Source of the DNA: Planctomicrobium piriforme
GTDB taxonomy: Bacteria > Planctomycetota > Planctomycetia > Planctomycetales > Planctomycetaceae
Length of the DNA: 64,000 bases
Reading direction: 5' to 3'
NCBI RefSeq assembly: GCF_900113665.1
Contig: NZ_FOQD01000016.1
Coordinates: 131,892-195,891, forward strand
Both the position numbers and the translations under genes were made by a program. Positions 35,101-43,506 of this stretch are shown here, one piece after another. Below the pieces are notes generated by a model. The model had not been told where the DNA came from and did no database searches. It saw only the letters and a list, made by a program, of their open reading frames with translations. Position 1 is the stretch's first letter; each line of letters opens with the position of its first letter.

Positions 35101-35268
35101 ATGTTGTCGTGGGCACTTACCTTTCTGATTATCGCGTTGGTGGCTGCTGTTCTTGGCTTCGGCGGACTCGCCGGTACCGCTGCCTGGGCTGCCAAAATCT
35201 GTTTCATTGTGTTCATCATTCTGTTCGTGGTTTCGGCCATCGCCGGTCGCCGTACCCCGACAGTCTGA
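35101..35268 (+). CDS. DUF1328 (UPF0391) two-helix membrane protein
   Basis: The 55-residue protein (MLSWALTFLIIALVAAVLGF at the start) is almost entirely two membrane helices with a conserved GGLAGTAAWAAKI turn. It matches the DUF1328/YtjA family in length and sequence. The family is widespread, uncharacterised and often reported near stress-related genes. CAGGAG stands about eight bases before ATG 35101. It sits in the middle of the putative sigma-54-controlled run. Confidence 0.88.
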   Translation: MLSWALTFLIIALVAAVLGFGGLAGTAAWAAKICFIVFIILFVVSAIAGRRTPTV

Positions 35269-35327
35269 CGCGAGTACAGTGACGCAGTCATCGTGGGTGA
35301 ATCGAAATTCAGTGAGGAGTCAGAGAG

Positions 35328-35594
35328 ATGCGCGGGTTGCTGATTCTGGCTGTGATAATCTTGGTGATGGCCCTCGTCGGGTGGATCACGTTTCAGAATA
35401 ATGATCGCCAGCCGGCGGTCATTCTGAACACCGACAAGATCGAGGCCGACACGAGGGAGATCGTGCATGAAGGCCAGGAGGCGGCTACGAAAGCTGGTCA
35501 GGCAGTTCAGGCTGCCGTCGACGAGGTTCGCAGCGACCGCAGGCCAGATGCCCCGGCTGACGAGGCAAAGCCCGCGACCTCTGCTCCAAATTGA
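35328..35594 (+). CDS. Small single-TM protein
   Basis: The 88-residue protein has one N-terminal membrane helix (MRGLLILAVIILVMALVGWI). A polar helical tail follows, rich in Ala/Glu/Asp with a possible amphipathic coil (IEADTREIVHEGQEAATKAG), and a Pro/Ala end. GTGAGGAGTCAGAGAG gives a strong ribosome site. No family recognised. It lies 59 bp after the DUF1328 gene, probably in the same transcript. Confidence 0.7.
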   Translation: MRGLLILAVIILVMALVGWITFQNNDRQPAVILNTDKIEADTREIVHEGQEAATKAGQAVQAAVDEVRSDRRPDAPADEAKPATSAPN

Positions 35595-35736
35595 TCCTGG
35601 ATTTCGCCGAGAAAAACGCCGACACTTCTGACCCGATCTCGCTCACCGGCGGGACCGGGTCAGCGTCGGTTTGAATACTGCCATGCCGGCAATCAATTTC
35701 GACCACGCCCTACGGAGAAAAGGATTGGACCGTTCG

Positions 35737-36105
35737 ATGAGCAATCTGCCGCCCATGCAGGAATCCGAACCCGTCATCGACCTGCAGCCCGCTTTGGCCA
35801 GGTTGGGCAATGACGCCGGACTTTTGCGGGATCTCGCGTACTTTTATCTGGAAGACGGAGTCACGTTACTCAATGAGGTCGCCCGGGGACTGGAAGAACA
35901 AGATGCCGAGCTTGTCACCCGCAGCGCGCACAGTCTGAAAGGACTGTCGGCCAACTTCGATGCTCATCAGGCCGTTGCAGTTTCACTCGAAGTGGAACAG
36001 CTTGGAAAACGTGAAGACCTCAGTGCCGCCGCCGCCGCTTATTCTCGCTTGCGCGAATCGGTCGAGCAGGTGATGCAGGCGCTGCAGGAAGATGTCTTGA
36101 AGTGA
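35737..36105 (+). CDS. Hpt-domain phosphotransfer protein
   Basis: The 122-residue protein is an Hpt four-helix bundle with the phosphorylated His in TRSAHSLKGLSANF near residue 68. ATG 35737 (MSNLPPMQESEP) follows a purine-rich GGAGAAAAGGA stretch; an upstream ATG at 35683 is possible. Hpt proteins relay phosphate from a hybrid kinase's receiver to a final response regulator. The kinase at 29610 is a hybrid with no Hpt domain of its own, and this is the only free Hpt in the window. A role in the same relay is a reasonable inference. Confidence 0.85.
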   Translation: MSNLPPMQESEPVIDLQPALARLGNDAGLLRDLAYFYLEDGVTLLNEVARGLEEQDAELVTRSAHSLKGLSANFDAHQAVAVSLEVEQLGKREDLSAAAAAYSRLRESVEQVMQALQEDVLK

Positions 36106-36122
36106 GCTTCGGCTTATCCTCT

Positions 36123-36434
36123 TCAATCAACAGTCAGCCGGTCGTCCAGACGCTCCAGGCCAGGCAGCGACATGATGGCTTGCGCGGCGAGTTGTTTGAC
36201 GAAGTAACTGGGAACAGTTCCTTCGAGTCGCACGCATCCGCTACTGGTCGTGACCTTGAGTTGGGTCAGTGAGCGACGGCCAGTTGCTGACAGCGAACGG
36301 CAGACGAGGGCGGTGAGCAGGTCATCCGCCGGATCGATCCGGAGACGCTGCCCTGACGCTGTGATCTCCCGCTGATTCTGGCTGGTCAGCTTTGCCCCCT
36401 GCGTGGGAGTCAGACGCGATTCTGAAGGGTCCAT
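36123..36434 (-). CDS. BON-domain protein
   Basis: The 103-residue product carries one BON domain (about 35-103) with the pattern VCRSLSATGRRSLTQLKVTT, then GCVRLEGTVPSYFVKQLAAQ, then PGLERLDDRLTVD. BON domains bind phospholipid or other envelope surfaces and occur in OsmY and related stress proteins. No signal peptide is evident. It is convergent with the Hpt gene (18 bp between stops). BON and DUF1328 proteins are both associated with envelope stress in other bacteria. Confidence 0.82.
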   Translation of the reverse strand: MDPSESRLTPTQGAKLTSQNQREITASGQRLRIDPADDLLTALVCRSLSATGRRSLTQLKVTTSSGCVRLEGTVPSYFVKQLAAQAIMSLPGLERLDDRLTVD

Positions 36435-36608
36435 AGGGCTTTGCAGCGTGACGGAGGGGGGAGGGGACTGGGCATTGTAGCCCGAGCCGTCAATGCAACG
36501 GCGGCTCGCTTGCGATTCTCTCGTCTACAGCCATCGGCAATTTCTGCCTGAAGGCTTTTGCCAAATTGACAAAAAAGGTTTGGCAACGCAAAAAAAACTG
36601 AAGGGCCA

Positions 36609-36642
36609 CAAAAAACGCCTTGCGACGGGAATCGCAAGGCGT
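36609..36642 (-). terminator. Rho-independent terminator of the Gly/Tyr-rich protein gene
   Basis: On the minus strand ACGCCTTGCGAT, a short loop and its complement are followed by TTTTTTG. It lies about 40 bases after the stop at 36682. Confidence 0.75.
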
Positions 36643-36681
36643 CGAGTCCAAACGGTTCTAACTGCTTCAAAAAACCGTCAT

Positions 36682-37572
36682 TTACCAGCCGGTGTTCGCG
36701 TAGCCGTACCCGCCATAGTTCGCACAGGTGCAGCAACTCGTGCCCGGGTAACCGAATGCCGCCGCCGAGCCGACGCCATAAGACGTCGTCGTCGTTGTCG
36801 GGTTACCGACATAGACGGTGTTGTTGTTGCTGAGCGGGACCGTGTAGGCAGCCGTGCGGTATGGGTTGTACCCGCTGTAGCTGGTCGCCACAGGCGTGAC
36901 CACGCCGACCGACGAGTTGACCACGCCAAAACTGGCGGCAGTCGACGGAGTCGAGGTATAGACGCCGTAGCTGGCATTGGAGTATGCCGGCGCGCTGTAG
37001 GTCACCATGCTCGGGCTCGAGTACGACGAGTAGCCATACGGAGTCAAAGTCGAGGTGCAACTATAGGGGCTGTACCCGTAGCTGCCGCCGCCGTATCCGA
37101 CGCCGTAGACCGCTGGCGAATAACCAGAGTAGCCATAGACCGATCCATAGCCGTAACCCGACCCATAAACCACAGGCCGGTACCCGTACCGGACGCCGTA
37201 GGAAGGGTATCCGCCATACCCGTAACCGTAGCCGCCATATCCCAGGCCGCCGTAGTAGCCGGGATAGCCGATGCCGATCGAGATGCCGCGGTATCCGAGA
37301 CCGTAGCCGCCGTAGTAGGAACGGCCCCAGCCCCCATATCCGAGACCGCCGTAGCCGCCATAGTAACCACGGCCCCAGCCGCCGTATCCGCCATGGTAGT
37401 GGCCGCCCCAGCCGCCACCCCAACCTCCATGATGACCTCCCCAACCGCCGCCCCAACCACCGCCGTGGTAATGACCGCCGCCGCCATGAAAATGACCGGC
37501 TTGAAGCGGCGTATTGCCCACGGCAATCGTCAACAGCAATGCAGCGCAGGCTGCAAATAAGAATCGCGTCAT
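36682..37572 (-). CDS. Secreted Gly/Tyr-rich low-complexity protein
   Basis: Starting at ATG 37572 (MTRFLFAACAALLL), preceded by GGAGG at about seven bases, the 296-residue product has a signal peptide ending near LQAG. The mature protein is a long run of Gly-Tyr and Gly-His-Gly repeats (HFHGGGGHYHGGG, then YGGYGGWGRGYYG). A Ser/Tyr/Thr-rich second half (about 175-275) and a CCTCANYGGYGY end follow. Such sequences form structural or matrix-like coats, and the His-Gly part could bind metals. No enzyme motif. It has its own terminator. Confidence 0.75.
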   Translation of the reverse strand: MTRFLFAACAALLLTIAVGNTPLQAGHFHGGGGHYHGGGWGGGWGGHHGGWGGGWGGHYHGGYGGWGRGYYGGYGGLGYGGWGRSYYGGYGLGYRGISIGIGYPGYYGGLGYGGYGYGYGGYPSYGVRYGYRPVVYGSGYGYGSVYGYSGYSPAVYGVGYGGGSYGYSPYSCTSTLTPYGYSSYSSPSMVTYSAPAYSNASYGVYTSTPSTAASFGVVNSSVGVVTPVATSYSGYNPYRTAAYTVPLSNNNTVYVGNPTTTTTSYGVGSAAAFGYPGTSCCTCANYGGYGYANTGW

Positions 37573-37711
37573 CTCACCACCCTCCGAGGATTCGAAAACG
37601 CCCGTCACTGTTGATGATCTCTGCTGGAAGGAGAAAGTCAACAACAGTGACGCTGCGAGCCCCGGTTTCTCATCAATGGAGTGCGTTGGGACACAAAGCG
37701 TTACGAATCCG

Positions 37712-38305
37712 TCAGGTTCTCGCGTCGTTCGAAAACTGGGCCTCAACTCGATAATAGGGCACGCCGTTTTCGTTACGGCTGGAGAAGAGCGCGAACTGAG
37801 AAATCGCGATCTCAGCAATCACAACCTCAGCGTTGCGGCGCAACTCGGCGGACAACTCCGAATCTAAAACATTCTCTTTCAGACGCGCCAACGTGATGTG
37901 CGGTGAGTAGGTGCGATTCTCTGGTTGAAAACCGCTGGCACTGTGCAGTGCGGTGCCGATCTCGCGTTGCAGGTCACGCAGCGCGGGGCAATCGTCCACG
38001 CCGGCCCAAAGCACAAACGGCACGCCGTCGCGACGAAAGACGTTCGCCCCGCGAATCGTGAGGGGGAAGGTGGCGAACGCCACATCATTGAGAGCCGCGA
38101 TTACTTCTGATATCTGCTCGCTGCTCAATGAGCCCAGGAAATGCAGCGTGAGGTGGAACGAATCTGGATCTGCCAGCCGTGCGCCCTCAAGGCCTCTCGG
38201 CTGCATGGCAGCCAGCGATTGCTCCACATGCGGCGGCAGGGGAACAGCAACAAAATAGCGGACGGATTCCGTATCAGCGGCGAGCGGTGAACGTGCAGAG
38301 GACAT
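37712..38305 (-). CDS. thpR: RNA 2',3'-cyclic phosphodiesterase
   Basis: The 197-residue protein belongs to the 2H phosphoesterase superfamily (LigT/ThpR). Both HxTx catalytic motifs are visible: FHLTLHFLG near residue 51 and PHITLARLK near residue 140. The opening RYFVAVPLPPHV is typical. The enzyme hydrolyses 2',3'-cyclic phosphodiester RNA ends to 2'-phosphates. It is monocistronic as far as I can see. Confidence 0.9.
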   Translation of the reverse strand: MSSARSPLAADTESVRYFVAVPLPPHVEQSLAAMQPRGLEGARLADPDSFHLTLHFLGSLSSEQISEVIAALNDVAFATFPLTIRGANVFRRDGVPFVLWAGVDDCPALRDLQREIGTALHSASGFQPENRTYSPHITLARLKENVLDSELSAELRRNAEVVIAEIAISQFALFSSRNENGVPYYRVEAQFSNDART

Positions 38306-38421
38306 CTCCTCAATCTACGCCGCGGCCTCACCCGCTGCCAGTCTCTCCATGCTGAAACAGAAGTTCCAAGCGATCAGCAGTTTCGAACCTACCCACTGCC
38401 AACAACCCACTACTAACTTGA

Positions 38422-39264
38422 TTACTTCTCCTGCGTCACCCGCACCGGAGAGACGCGGCGCATGTCGGCGACTCGAATCAGAATCAGGCGTTCGATGCCC
38501 TGTGACACGTCGCTGCGAAAGAACCGCGAAGCGAGGGCATCGGGCGTTGAAGGATCGAGACCCAGCACGACCACTTCTCCGACGTTCACTTCGGCGGAAA
38601 GGCGGTCCTGATAGAACGGGAGCACCTGCTGGCCTTCCTGGTACTGCCAGTTCTGGTCCGTGGCGACGGGTCGCAGCACGTTGGCGCCATGCCGGATCTC
38701 AGGCGTGATCGACACCTGTGCCCAGCCGTCTTCGACGCGACTGGCCGACAGCCGCAACAGGCACTGCGACTGCTGCAGATCGAGCGTCTTCTCGCCCTCG
38801 TCGGTCTTGAGCGTCAGCGGCGTTCCGTTTGGAGGACTGGAGATCATCAACAGCGTTTCCTGTCCCGAGGGCACGGCATACCGATGCGGCACCACGCGAC
38901 GGGAGGGGTCTTGCTCGTTCGACAGTTTCAGCAGCGATTGCAGAGTCCGGGGAGGGCGGGAAGGGGCCATCGCAAAGCGGAAACCGTCTTCCGTCAACCG
39001 CTGCCGGTTTTCCGCGGAAACGGACGCAATCGGCGACAGCGAAGACCAAAGTCCTTCGCCGATCAACGGGTCGCCGATCCGGCGATCCACAAAGAAGACT
39101 TCCAGTTCGATGACATCCTTGGGGCCGACAATCGGCTTGAGCGGCATCTTTCCCGAAGCGATTTCCGACGCGCCAGGCAACATCAACTGACAACCGCTCA
39201 CCGCCAGCAGCAAACTGCAGGCAGCCAGCAGAGTCCAGATTCGGTGACGCGGCGGCAGGTTCAT
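38422..39264 (-). CDS. Putative lipoprotein, hypothetical
   Basis: From ATG 39264 (MNLPPRHRIWTLLAACSLLL) the 280-residue product has a lipobox VSGC at about residues 23-26. The mature part is alpha/beta with VGPKDVIELEVFFVDRRIGD near the start and VSITPEIRHGANVLRP later. That later pattern resembles the repeat found near the end of secretins (SVTPEIR type). It may be an outer-membrane-associated secretin-related lipoprotein, but function is unproven. The frame extends to 39351 without a better start. Confidence 0.65.
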   Translation of the reverse strand: MNLPPRHRIWTLLAACSLLLAVSGCQLMLPGASEIASGKMPLKPIVGPKDVIELEVFFVDRRIGDPLIGEGLWSSLSPIASVSAENRQRLTEDGFRFAMAPSRPPRTLQSLLKLSNEQDPSRRVVPHRYAVPSGQETLLMISSPPNGTPLTLKTDEGEKTLDLQQSQCLLRLSASRVEDGWAQVSITPEIRHGANVLRPVATDQNWQYQEGQQVLPFYQDRLSAEVNVGEVVVLGLDPSTPDALASRFFRSDVSQGIERLILIRVADMRRVSPVRVTQEK

Positions 39265-39466
39265 CACGCGGGGTGAAACAGTTCTCGTCGGAAAGGAGCA
39301 GGAGGAAGCCCGGATCGGGGAGATTCCCGGTGCTTCTAGACAGGACGGCAATTCCGGTCAATTTGCGGTCGGGACGCGGCGTCCGATTCTTCACATCATC
39401 GGCAGCGGATGCCGTAATGCGAGGGAGTGAGAAGAAGAGCGGCGGAAATTGCCGCAGGAGAAATCA

Positions 39467-39506
39467 ATTTGTCATTGGTCAATGGTCATTTGTCATTGGC
39501 CATTTG
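39467..39506. repeat. GTCATTGGTCAATGGTCATT-type repeat, copy 1
   Basis: TTGTCATTGGTCAATGGTC and TTTGTCATTGGCCATT lie next to each other. The same words recur at 58902-58940. It sits between the stop of the DUF58 gene and the lipoprotein gene. Confidence 0.5.
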
Positions 39507-39522
39507 AAGCGACCGGAATTCG

Positions 39523-40419
39523 CTAAAACCGGGCTTTGCGTTGAGACAGGTATTCGACCAGTGCTTTGTCGAAGTGCATGCTGGTGTCCAGTTCCACGAA
39601 ATCGGCCCCGATCGTGCGGCAGGCAGTCTTGTAGCGGTCGCGGAGTTGCTTCATCGCGTCCAGGTAGTCGCCTCGAATTCCCGCGGCATCGACCGTCATC
39701 AACTGGCCGGATTCCGGGTCGCGGAGTTCGCACATGCCGTCGAACGGAAAATTGACTTCAGCCTCGTCGAGAACATGAAACACGATGATGTCATGCCCGG
39801 CAAAGCGGATCATCCGCAGGGCATCGAGCACCGGATCGGGGTCGGTCAGCAAATCAGAAAACAGCATGATCAGGCTCTTGTGCCGAATCATCGGAGCAAA
39901 CTGACGCAGCGATCGGGCGACATCGGTCACGCCGGCAGGCTTGGCTCGCGACAGCAGGGCCAGAATGTTCCCCAGTTGCGATCGCTTGCTGCGGGCAGGC
40001 AGGCTCGCCTGAATTTTTTCGTCGAACGTCACCAGCCCGACGGGGTCTTGCTGGTGAACCATCAGATACGAGAGCGCAGCGGCCAGACAGATCGAATAAT
40101 CGAATTTCGTGAGATCCTGACGGTAGGTGTAGGCCATGCTCTCCGAGAGATCCATCAGCAGATACCCGGTGATGTTCGTCTCGGCCTGATACTTTTTAAC
40201 GTAGTACCGATCGGTTTTGGCGTAGACCAGCCAGTCGATATTGCGGGTGTCGTCCCCCTGGGTGTACCGGCGATGCTCGCTGAACTCGACGCTGAAACCC
40301 TGGAACGGCGACGCATGCAGACCGCTCAGAAAACCTTCGACAATGAAACGTGCCCGCAGATCGAGCCGCGCGACATTGCGGATGACTTCAGGCTTCAGGT
40401 AACTCTCGGCGGTGGCCAT
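39523..40419 (-). CDS. DUF58-domain protein
   Basis: The 298-residue protein is a full DUF58 member: GFSVEFSEHRRYTQGDD and RNIDWLVYAKTDRYYVKKY form the family signature, followed by a VWA-like fold with MDLSESMAY as a MIDAS-like DxSxS. DUF58 proteins usually neighbour MoxR ATPases and other VWA proteins in metal- or chaperone-related assemblies. Here no MoxR gene is in the immediate neighbourhood. Cytoplasmic, with no signal peptide or TM. Confidence 0.88.
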   Translation of the reverse strand: MATAESYLKPEVIRNVARLDLRARFIVEGFLSGLHASPFQGFSVEFSEHRRYTQGDDTRNIDWLVYAKTDRYYVKKYQAETNITGYLLMDLSESMAYTYRQDLTKFDYSICLAAALSYLMVHQQDPVGLVTFDEKIQASLPARSKRSQLGNILALLSRAKPAGVTDVARSLRQFAPMIRHKSLIMLFSDLLTDPDPVLDALRMIRFAGHDIIVFHVLDEAEVNFPFDGMCELRDPESGQLMTVDAAGIRGDYLDAMKQLRDRYKTACRTIGADFVELDTSMHFDKALVEYLSQRKARF

Positions 40420-40443
40420 TGTGCGGGATTGTTAGGGAGGAGA

Positions 40444-40543
40444 AACCGGACGCTAACGCGTGCCGGCTGATGGGCGTCAACCAACTGGTATTCGCCCCAC
40501 GGTTTGGACGCGGATCAGCTGCTGGGCGTTAGCCCACGTTTCT
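40444..40543. repeat. Dispersed GGCTGATGGGCGT element, copy 2
   Basis: It runs from ACCGGACGCTAACGCGTGCC through GGCTGATGGGCGTCAACC to GGGCGTTAGCCCACG, with partly complementary ends, in the reverse orientation to the copies at 25844 and 48346. It lies in the spacer before argJ. Confidence 0.65.
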
Positions 40544-40683
40544 TTTTCCTTGCCGACGTGGAACCAATACATCAATTCAGGATAGCCGAAATGGCGGCTT
40601 GGGACACCGCAGGGTTGCAATCTCCACTCCGCCCTGCGATCAATGCAGTTTCGTCAACAGATTTGTTTTCAGCAGGATCAGGC

Positions 40684-41877
40684 ATGAACGCCGAAGAAGC
40701 ACTCCCCCTAGGATTTCAGACTGCCGGCATCACCTGTGGAATCAAGGTGTCAGGCAAGCTGGACCTCGCGCTGTTCGTCTCGGACTTTCCCGCTGTGGCG
40801 GCGGGGGTCTTTACGCAGAATCGGGTCGTTGGCGCGCCCGTGATCGTCACGCGCGATCGTGTGCCGTCGTCGACAGTGCGGGCAGTGATCATCAATTCCG
40901 GCAACTCAAACGCCTGTACGGGGGAACGGGGTATTTCTGACGCCCGGCTGATGACGGCCCTCGTTGCTGAGCGTCTGAATGCACGTGAAGAAGACGTGCT
41001 GGTCTGTTCCACCGGGGTGATTGGCAAGTTCCTGCCGATGGAAAAGATTTCCAGCGGCATTCGCGATGCCCTGCAGAAACTCTCGGATGAGACCGATCAT
41101 CTGCGGCTGGCGGCGCAGTCGATCATGACGACTGACACCGTCGAAAAGATCGTGACCCGGCACTTCGAACTGCGCGGGAAACGGGTGACGATCACGGGCG
41201 TCTGCAAAGGGGCGGCAATGATCGCCCCCAACATGGCAACGATGCTGTCCGTGGTGATGACCGACGTGCAACTGCCGATGGGGGTCGCGACAGACATGCT
41301 CCGCGCGGCGGTGAATCGCAGCTTCAACTGCATCTCGGTCGAAGGGCACACCAGTACCAGCGATACAGTTTTGCTTCTCGCCAATGGCGCGGCCGAAGTC
41401 GAATGTCGCGATGCCGCTGATCTCGAACGGTTTCAGGCGAACCTGTCGGAAGTCTGCATGGAACTTTCGCGGAAGATCATCCGCGACGCTGAAGGGGCGA
41501 AGCATTTTGTCACTGTCAACGTGCAGGGGCTGCCCTCCGAAGCGGACGCACGCAAGATCGCCAAAGCAGTCTGCGACAGTCCGCTGGTCAAAACAGCGGT
41601 GACGGGTAACGATCCCAACTGGGGACGCATCGTGTCAGCCGCCGGCTATGCGGGGGTGCCGTTTCACGAACCCGACCTGTCGCTGATTCTCAACGGCGTG
41701 GTCATCTACGAAGCCGGCCGACCTCTCGACTACGACGAGTCCGCACTCTCGAACTCGATGAAGTCCGGCATGGTGACAATCGATTTGCAGTTCCGACTCG
41801 GCAAGGCTCAGGTGACCTATTGGACCTGCGACCTGACGGCGGAATACATCCATTTGAACGCCGATTATACGACTTGA
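40684..41877 (+). CDS. argJ: Bifunctional ornithine acetyltransferase / N-acetylglutamate synthase
   Basis: ArgJ recycles the acetyl group from N-acetylornithine to glutamate, and in bifunctional forms also makes N-acetylglutamate from acetyl-CoA. ATG 40684 (MNAEEALPLGF) gives 397 residues, normal for the family. The proenzyme self-cleaves before Thr186 in APNMATML, which becomes the nucleophile. KGAAMIAPN replaces the more usual KGSGMIAPN. GHTSTSDT and VTGNDPNWGRI are also diagnostic. Upstream frame extension crosses the repeat at 40444 and is rejected as coding. Confidence 0.95.
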   Translation: MNAEEALPLGFQTAGITCGIKVSGKLDLALFVSDFPAVAAGVFTQNRVVGAPVIVTRDRVPSSTVRAVIINSGNSNACTGERGISDARLMTALVAERLNAREEDVLVCSTGVIGKFLPMEKISSGIRDALQKLSDETDHLRLAAQSIMTTDTVEKIVTRHFELRGKRVTITGVCKGAAMIAPNMATMLSVVMTDVQLPMGVATDMLRAAVNRSFNCISVEGHTSTSDTVLLLANGAAEVECRDAADLERFQANLSEVCMELSRKIIRDAEGAKHFVTVNVQGLPSEADARKIAKAVCDSPLVKTAVTGNDPNWGRIVSAAGYAGVPFHEPDLSLILNGVVIYEAGRPLDYDESALSNSMKSGMVTIDLQFRLGKAQVTYWTCDLTAEYIHLNADYTT

Positions 41878-41917
41878 GAGGAAGGGGAGAGGGAAGAGGG
41901 GATAGGGGATAGGTGGG
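41876..41917. repeat. Purine-rich GGGGATAGGGGAT element
   Basis: A GA-rich run (AGGAAGGGGAGAGGGAAGAG, GGGATAGGGGATAGG) lies between the stop codons of argJ and the convergent Nudix gene. It resembles one arm of the elements at 28135 and 45331. Confidence 0.45.
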
Positions 41918-41932
41918 GGAGTCGGCAGTCTT

Positions 41933-42355
41933 TCAGGCTTCCGGTCGAAGTAGTTTCTCGACTACTGGACGATTTGCCTCGGGGAACTGCAGGGCATCGA
42001 GCTGCGATGTCTGCACCCAGGTAAAGTTCCCCAGCAGCGGCCCGCCTCGGTCGTCTCGGACACGGCAGTGGAAGAAATGCAGTTCAACGCGGCCATGCGG
42101 ATAGTCGTGACTGGTCTGATAGAGCAGGTCGACGATCTCGATGCTGAGCCCGGTTTCTTCCAGACATTCCCGCGCCGTGCAGTCTTCAGGAGTTTCGCCC
42201 GGATGGCACTTTCCGCCGGGGAACTCATGCAGCCCAGGCAGCACCTGATCCGGTCCTCGGATTCCGACCAGAATACATCCGTCCCGTTCGACAACGGCAA
42301 TGCCGATGCGGACGCCGCGATCTGAATTTGAATCGTCCTGTGCTGCGATCGACAT
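41933..42355 (-). CDS. Nudix hydrolase, MutT-like
   Basis: The 140-residue protein has a complete Nudix box, starting GGKCHPGETPEDC and ending RECLEETGL, around residues 48-70. The preceding LPGLHEFPGGK is typical of MutT-type 8-oxo-dGTP pyrophosphatases. The C-terminal WVQTSQLDALQFPEANRPVV also fits that subgroup. A house-cleaning role against oxidised nucleotides is likely; exact substrate not determined. Confidence 0.88.
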   Translation of the reverse strand: MSIAAQDDSNSDRGVRIGIAVVERDGCILVGIRGPDQVLPGLHEFPGGKCHPGETPEDCTARECLEETGLSIEIVDLLYQTSHDYPHGRVELHFFHCRVRDDRGGPLLGNFTWVQTSQLDALQFPEANRPVVEKLLRPEA

Positions 42356-42487
42356 GCACTCCCCGTCCTGAAAGCAGAATCACCTTGCCTTGCCGCCGGC
42401 CTGCCGACAAGATAGCGACCGAACCGGTACTGCGACTGCTCGTGAACCGGTAAAAATCATTGCTCTCTTTACTACGATATCCTCCCT

Positions 42488-43375
42488 ATGTCACTTTCGG
42501 CGCCTGGCACTCCCCCGCAACCTGAATCGCTGGCCGAACGGTTCGTCACGCTGTGCAACGTGATCGCCCAGTTGCGTTCGCCCCAGGGGTGCCCGTGGGA
42601 TCGCGAACAGACGATGAAGTCGATCAAGCCGTATACGCTCGAAGAAACCTACGAGCTGCTCGAAGCCATCGACTCAGACGACAACGCCGCCATTCAGGAA
42701 GAACTGGGAGACGTGCTGCTGCAGGTGGTTCTCGATTCCCAGATCGCCGCGGACGAAGGACGCTTCGACATCATTCAGGTGATCGAAGGGATCACTCGCA
42801 AAATGATTTCTCGCCACCCCCATGTGTTTGGCGACGCCGTAGCAAAAACCGCGGCCGACGTCCGTGCTCACTGGGAAAATGCCAAGAAGAAAGAGAAGTC
42901 GCGAGAATCTCTGCTCGATGGCATTCCGACCGATCTGCCGGCACTGGCGAAGACCGCCCGCATCACCAAAAAGGCGGCCGGCGTCGGCTACGACTTTCCC
43001 CACCGCGACATGCTGTTCGACAAACTCCGGGAAGAAATCACCGAGTTGCAGCAGGAGCTCTATCCGACAGGGGAAGCCCCCCATGTGCCGGCCACCGTCG
43101 ACCTGCCGCCCGTCCCCGACGTTGCGATCACCGATCCCGCGCTCCGCGACCGCGTGGAAGGCGAACTGGGAGACATTCTGTTTGTCGTCGCCAACATCGC
43201 CCGTCGTTGGGGCATCAACCCCGAAGAAGCGCTGCGACGATCCAACGAGAAATTCTCCAACCGCTTCCGCTACATCGAACGCGGCATCGCCGCCCGCGGA
43301 AGAAACATGCAGGAGGCCACGCTCGCCGAGATGGAAGAACTCTATCAGCAGGGAAAACGGCAAGAACCCCGCTGA
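42488..43375 (+). CDS. mazG: Nucleoside triphosphate pyrophosphohydrolase MazG
   Basis: The 295-residue protein contains two MazG domains, as in E. coli MazG. The N-terminal one has CPWDREQTMKSIKPYTLEE and IQEELGDVLLQVV. The C-terminal one has VEGELGDILFVVANIARRWG and the tail RSNEKFSNRFRYIE. Metal-binding ExxE/ELGD motifs are intact in both. MazG hydrolyses NTPs to NMPs and limits (p)ppGpp and damaged nucleotides. It precedes the 126-residue gene at 43507. Confidence 0.95.
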   Translation: MSLSAPGTPPQPESLAERFVTLCNVIAQLRSPQGCPWDREQTMKSIKPYTLEETYELLEAIDSDDNAAIQEELGDVLLQVVLDSQIAADEGRFDIIQVIEGITRKMISRHPHVFGDAVAKTAADVRAHWENAKKKEKSRESLLDGIPTDLPALAKTARITKKAAGVGYDFPHRDMLFDKLREEITELQQELYPTGEAPHVPATVDLPPVPDVAITDPALRDRVEGELGDILFVVANIARRWGINPEEALRRSNEKFSNRFRYIERGIAARGRNMQEATLAEMEELYQQGKRQEPR

Positions 43376-43506
43376 GTAAAGGCATTGTGCAATGGATGTC
43401 GAGAAGGCGGCATCGCTTGCGACCTGCGGGCCGCTCGTTTGACCTCGTGCCGTTCCTCGGTTCCAATGACCATTCATCTCCTCGGGACCATGTAAGGGAA
43501 TCAGGC

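Noticed and set aside
36493..37560. 355-codon Arg/Val/Ala-rich open frame on the plus strand
   Set aside because: Antisense to the Gly/Tyr repeat gene and its terminator; the composition is a mirror of the repeats.
40504..40683. Extended N-terminus of ArgJ
   Set aside because: The extra 60 codons cross a dispersed repeat and do not match the family; ATG 40684 gives the normal length.
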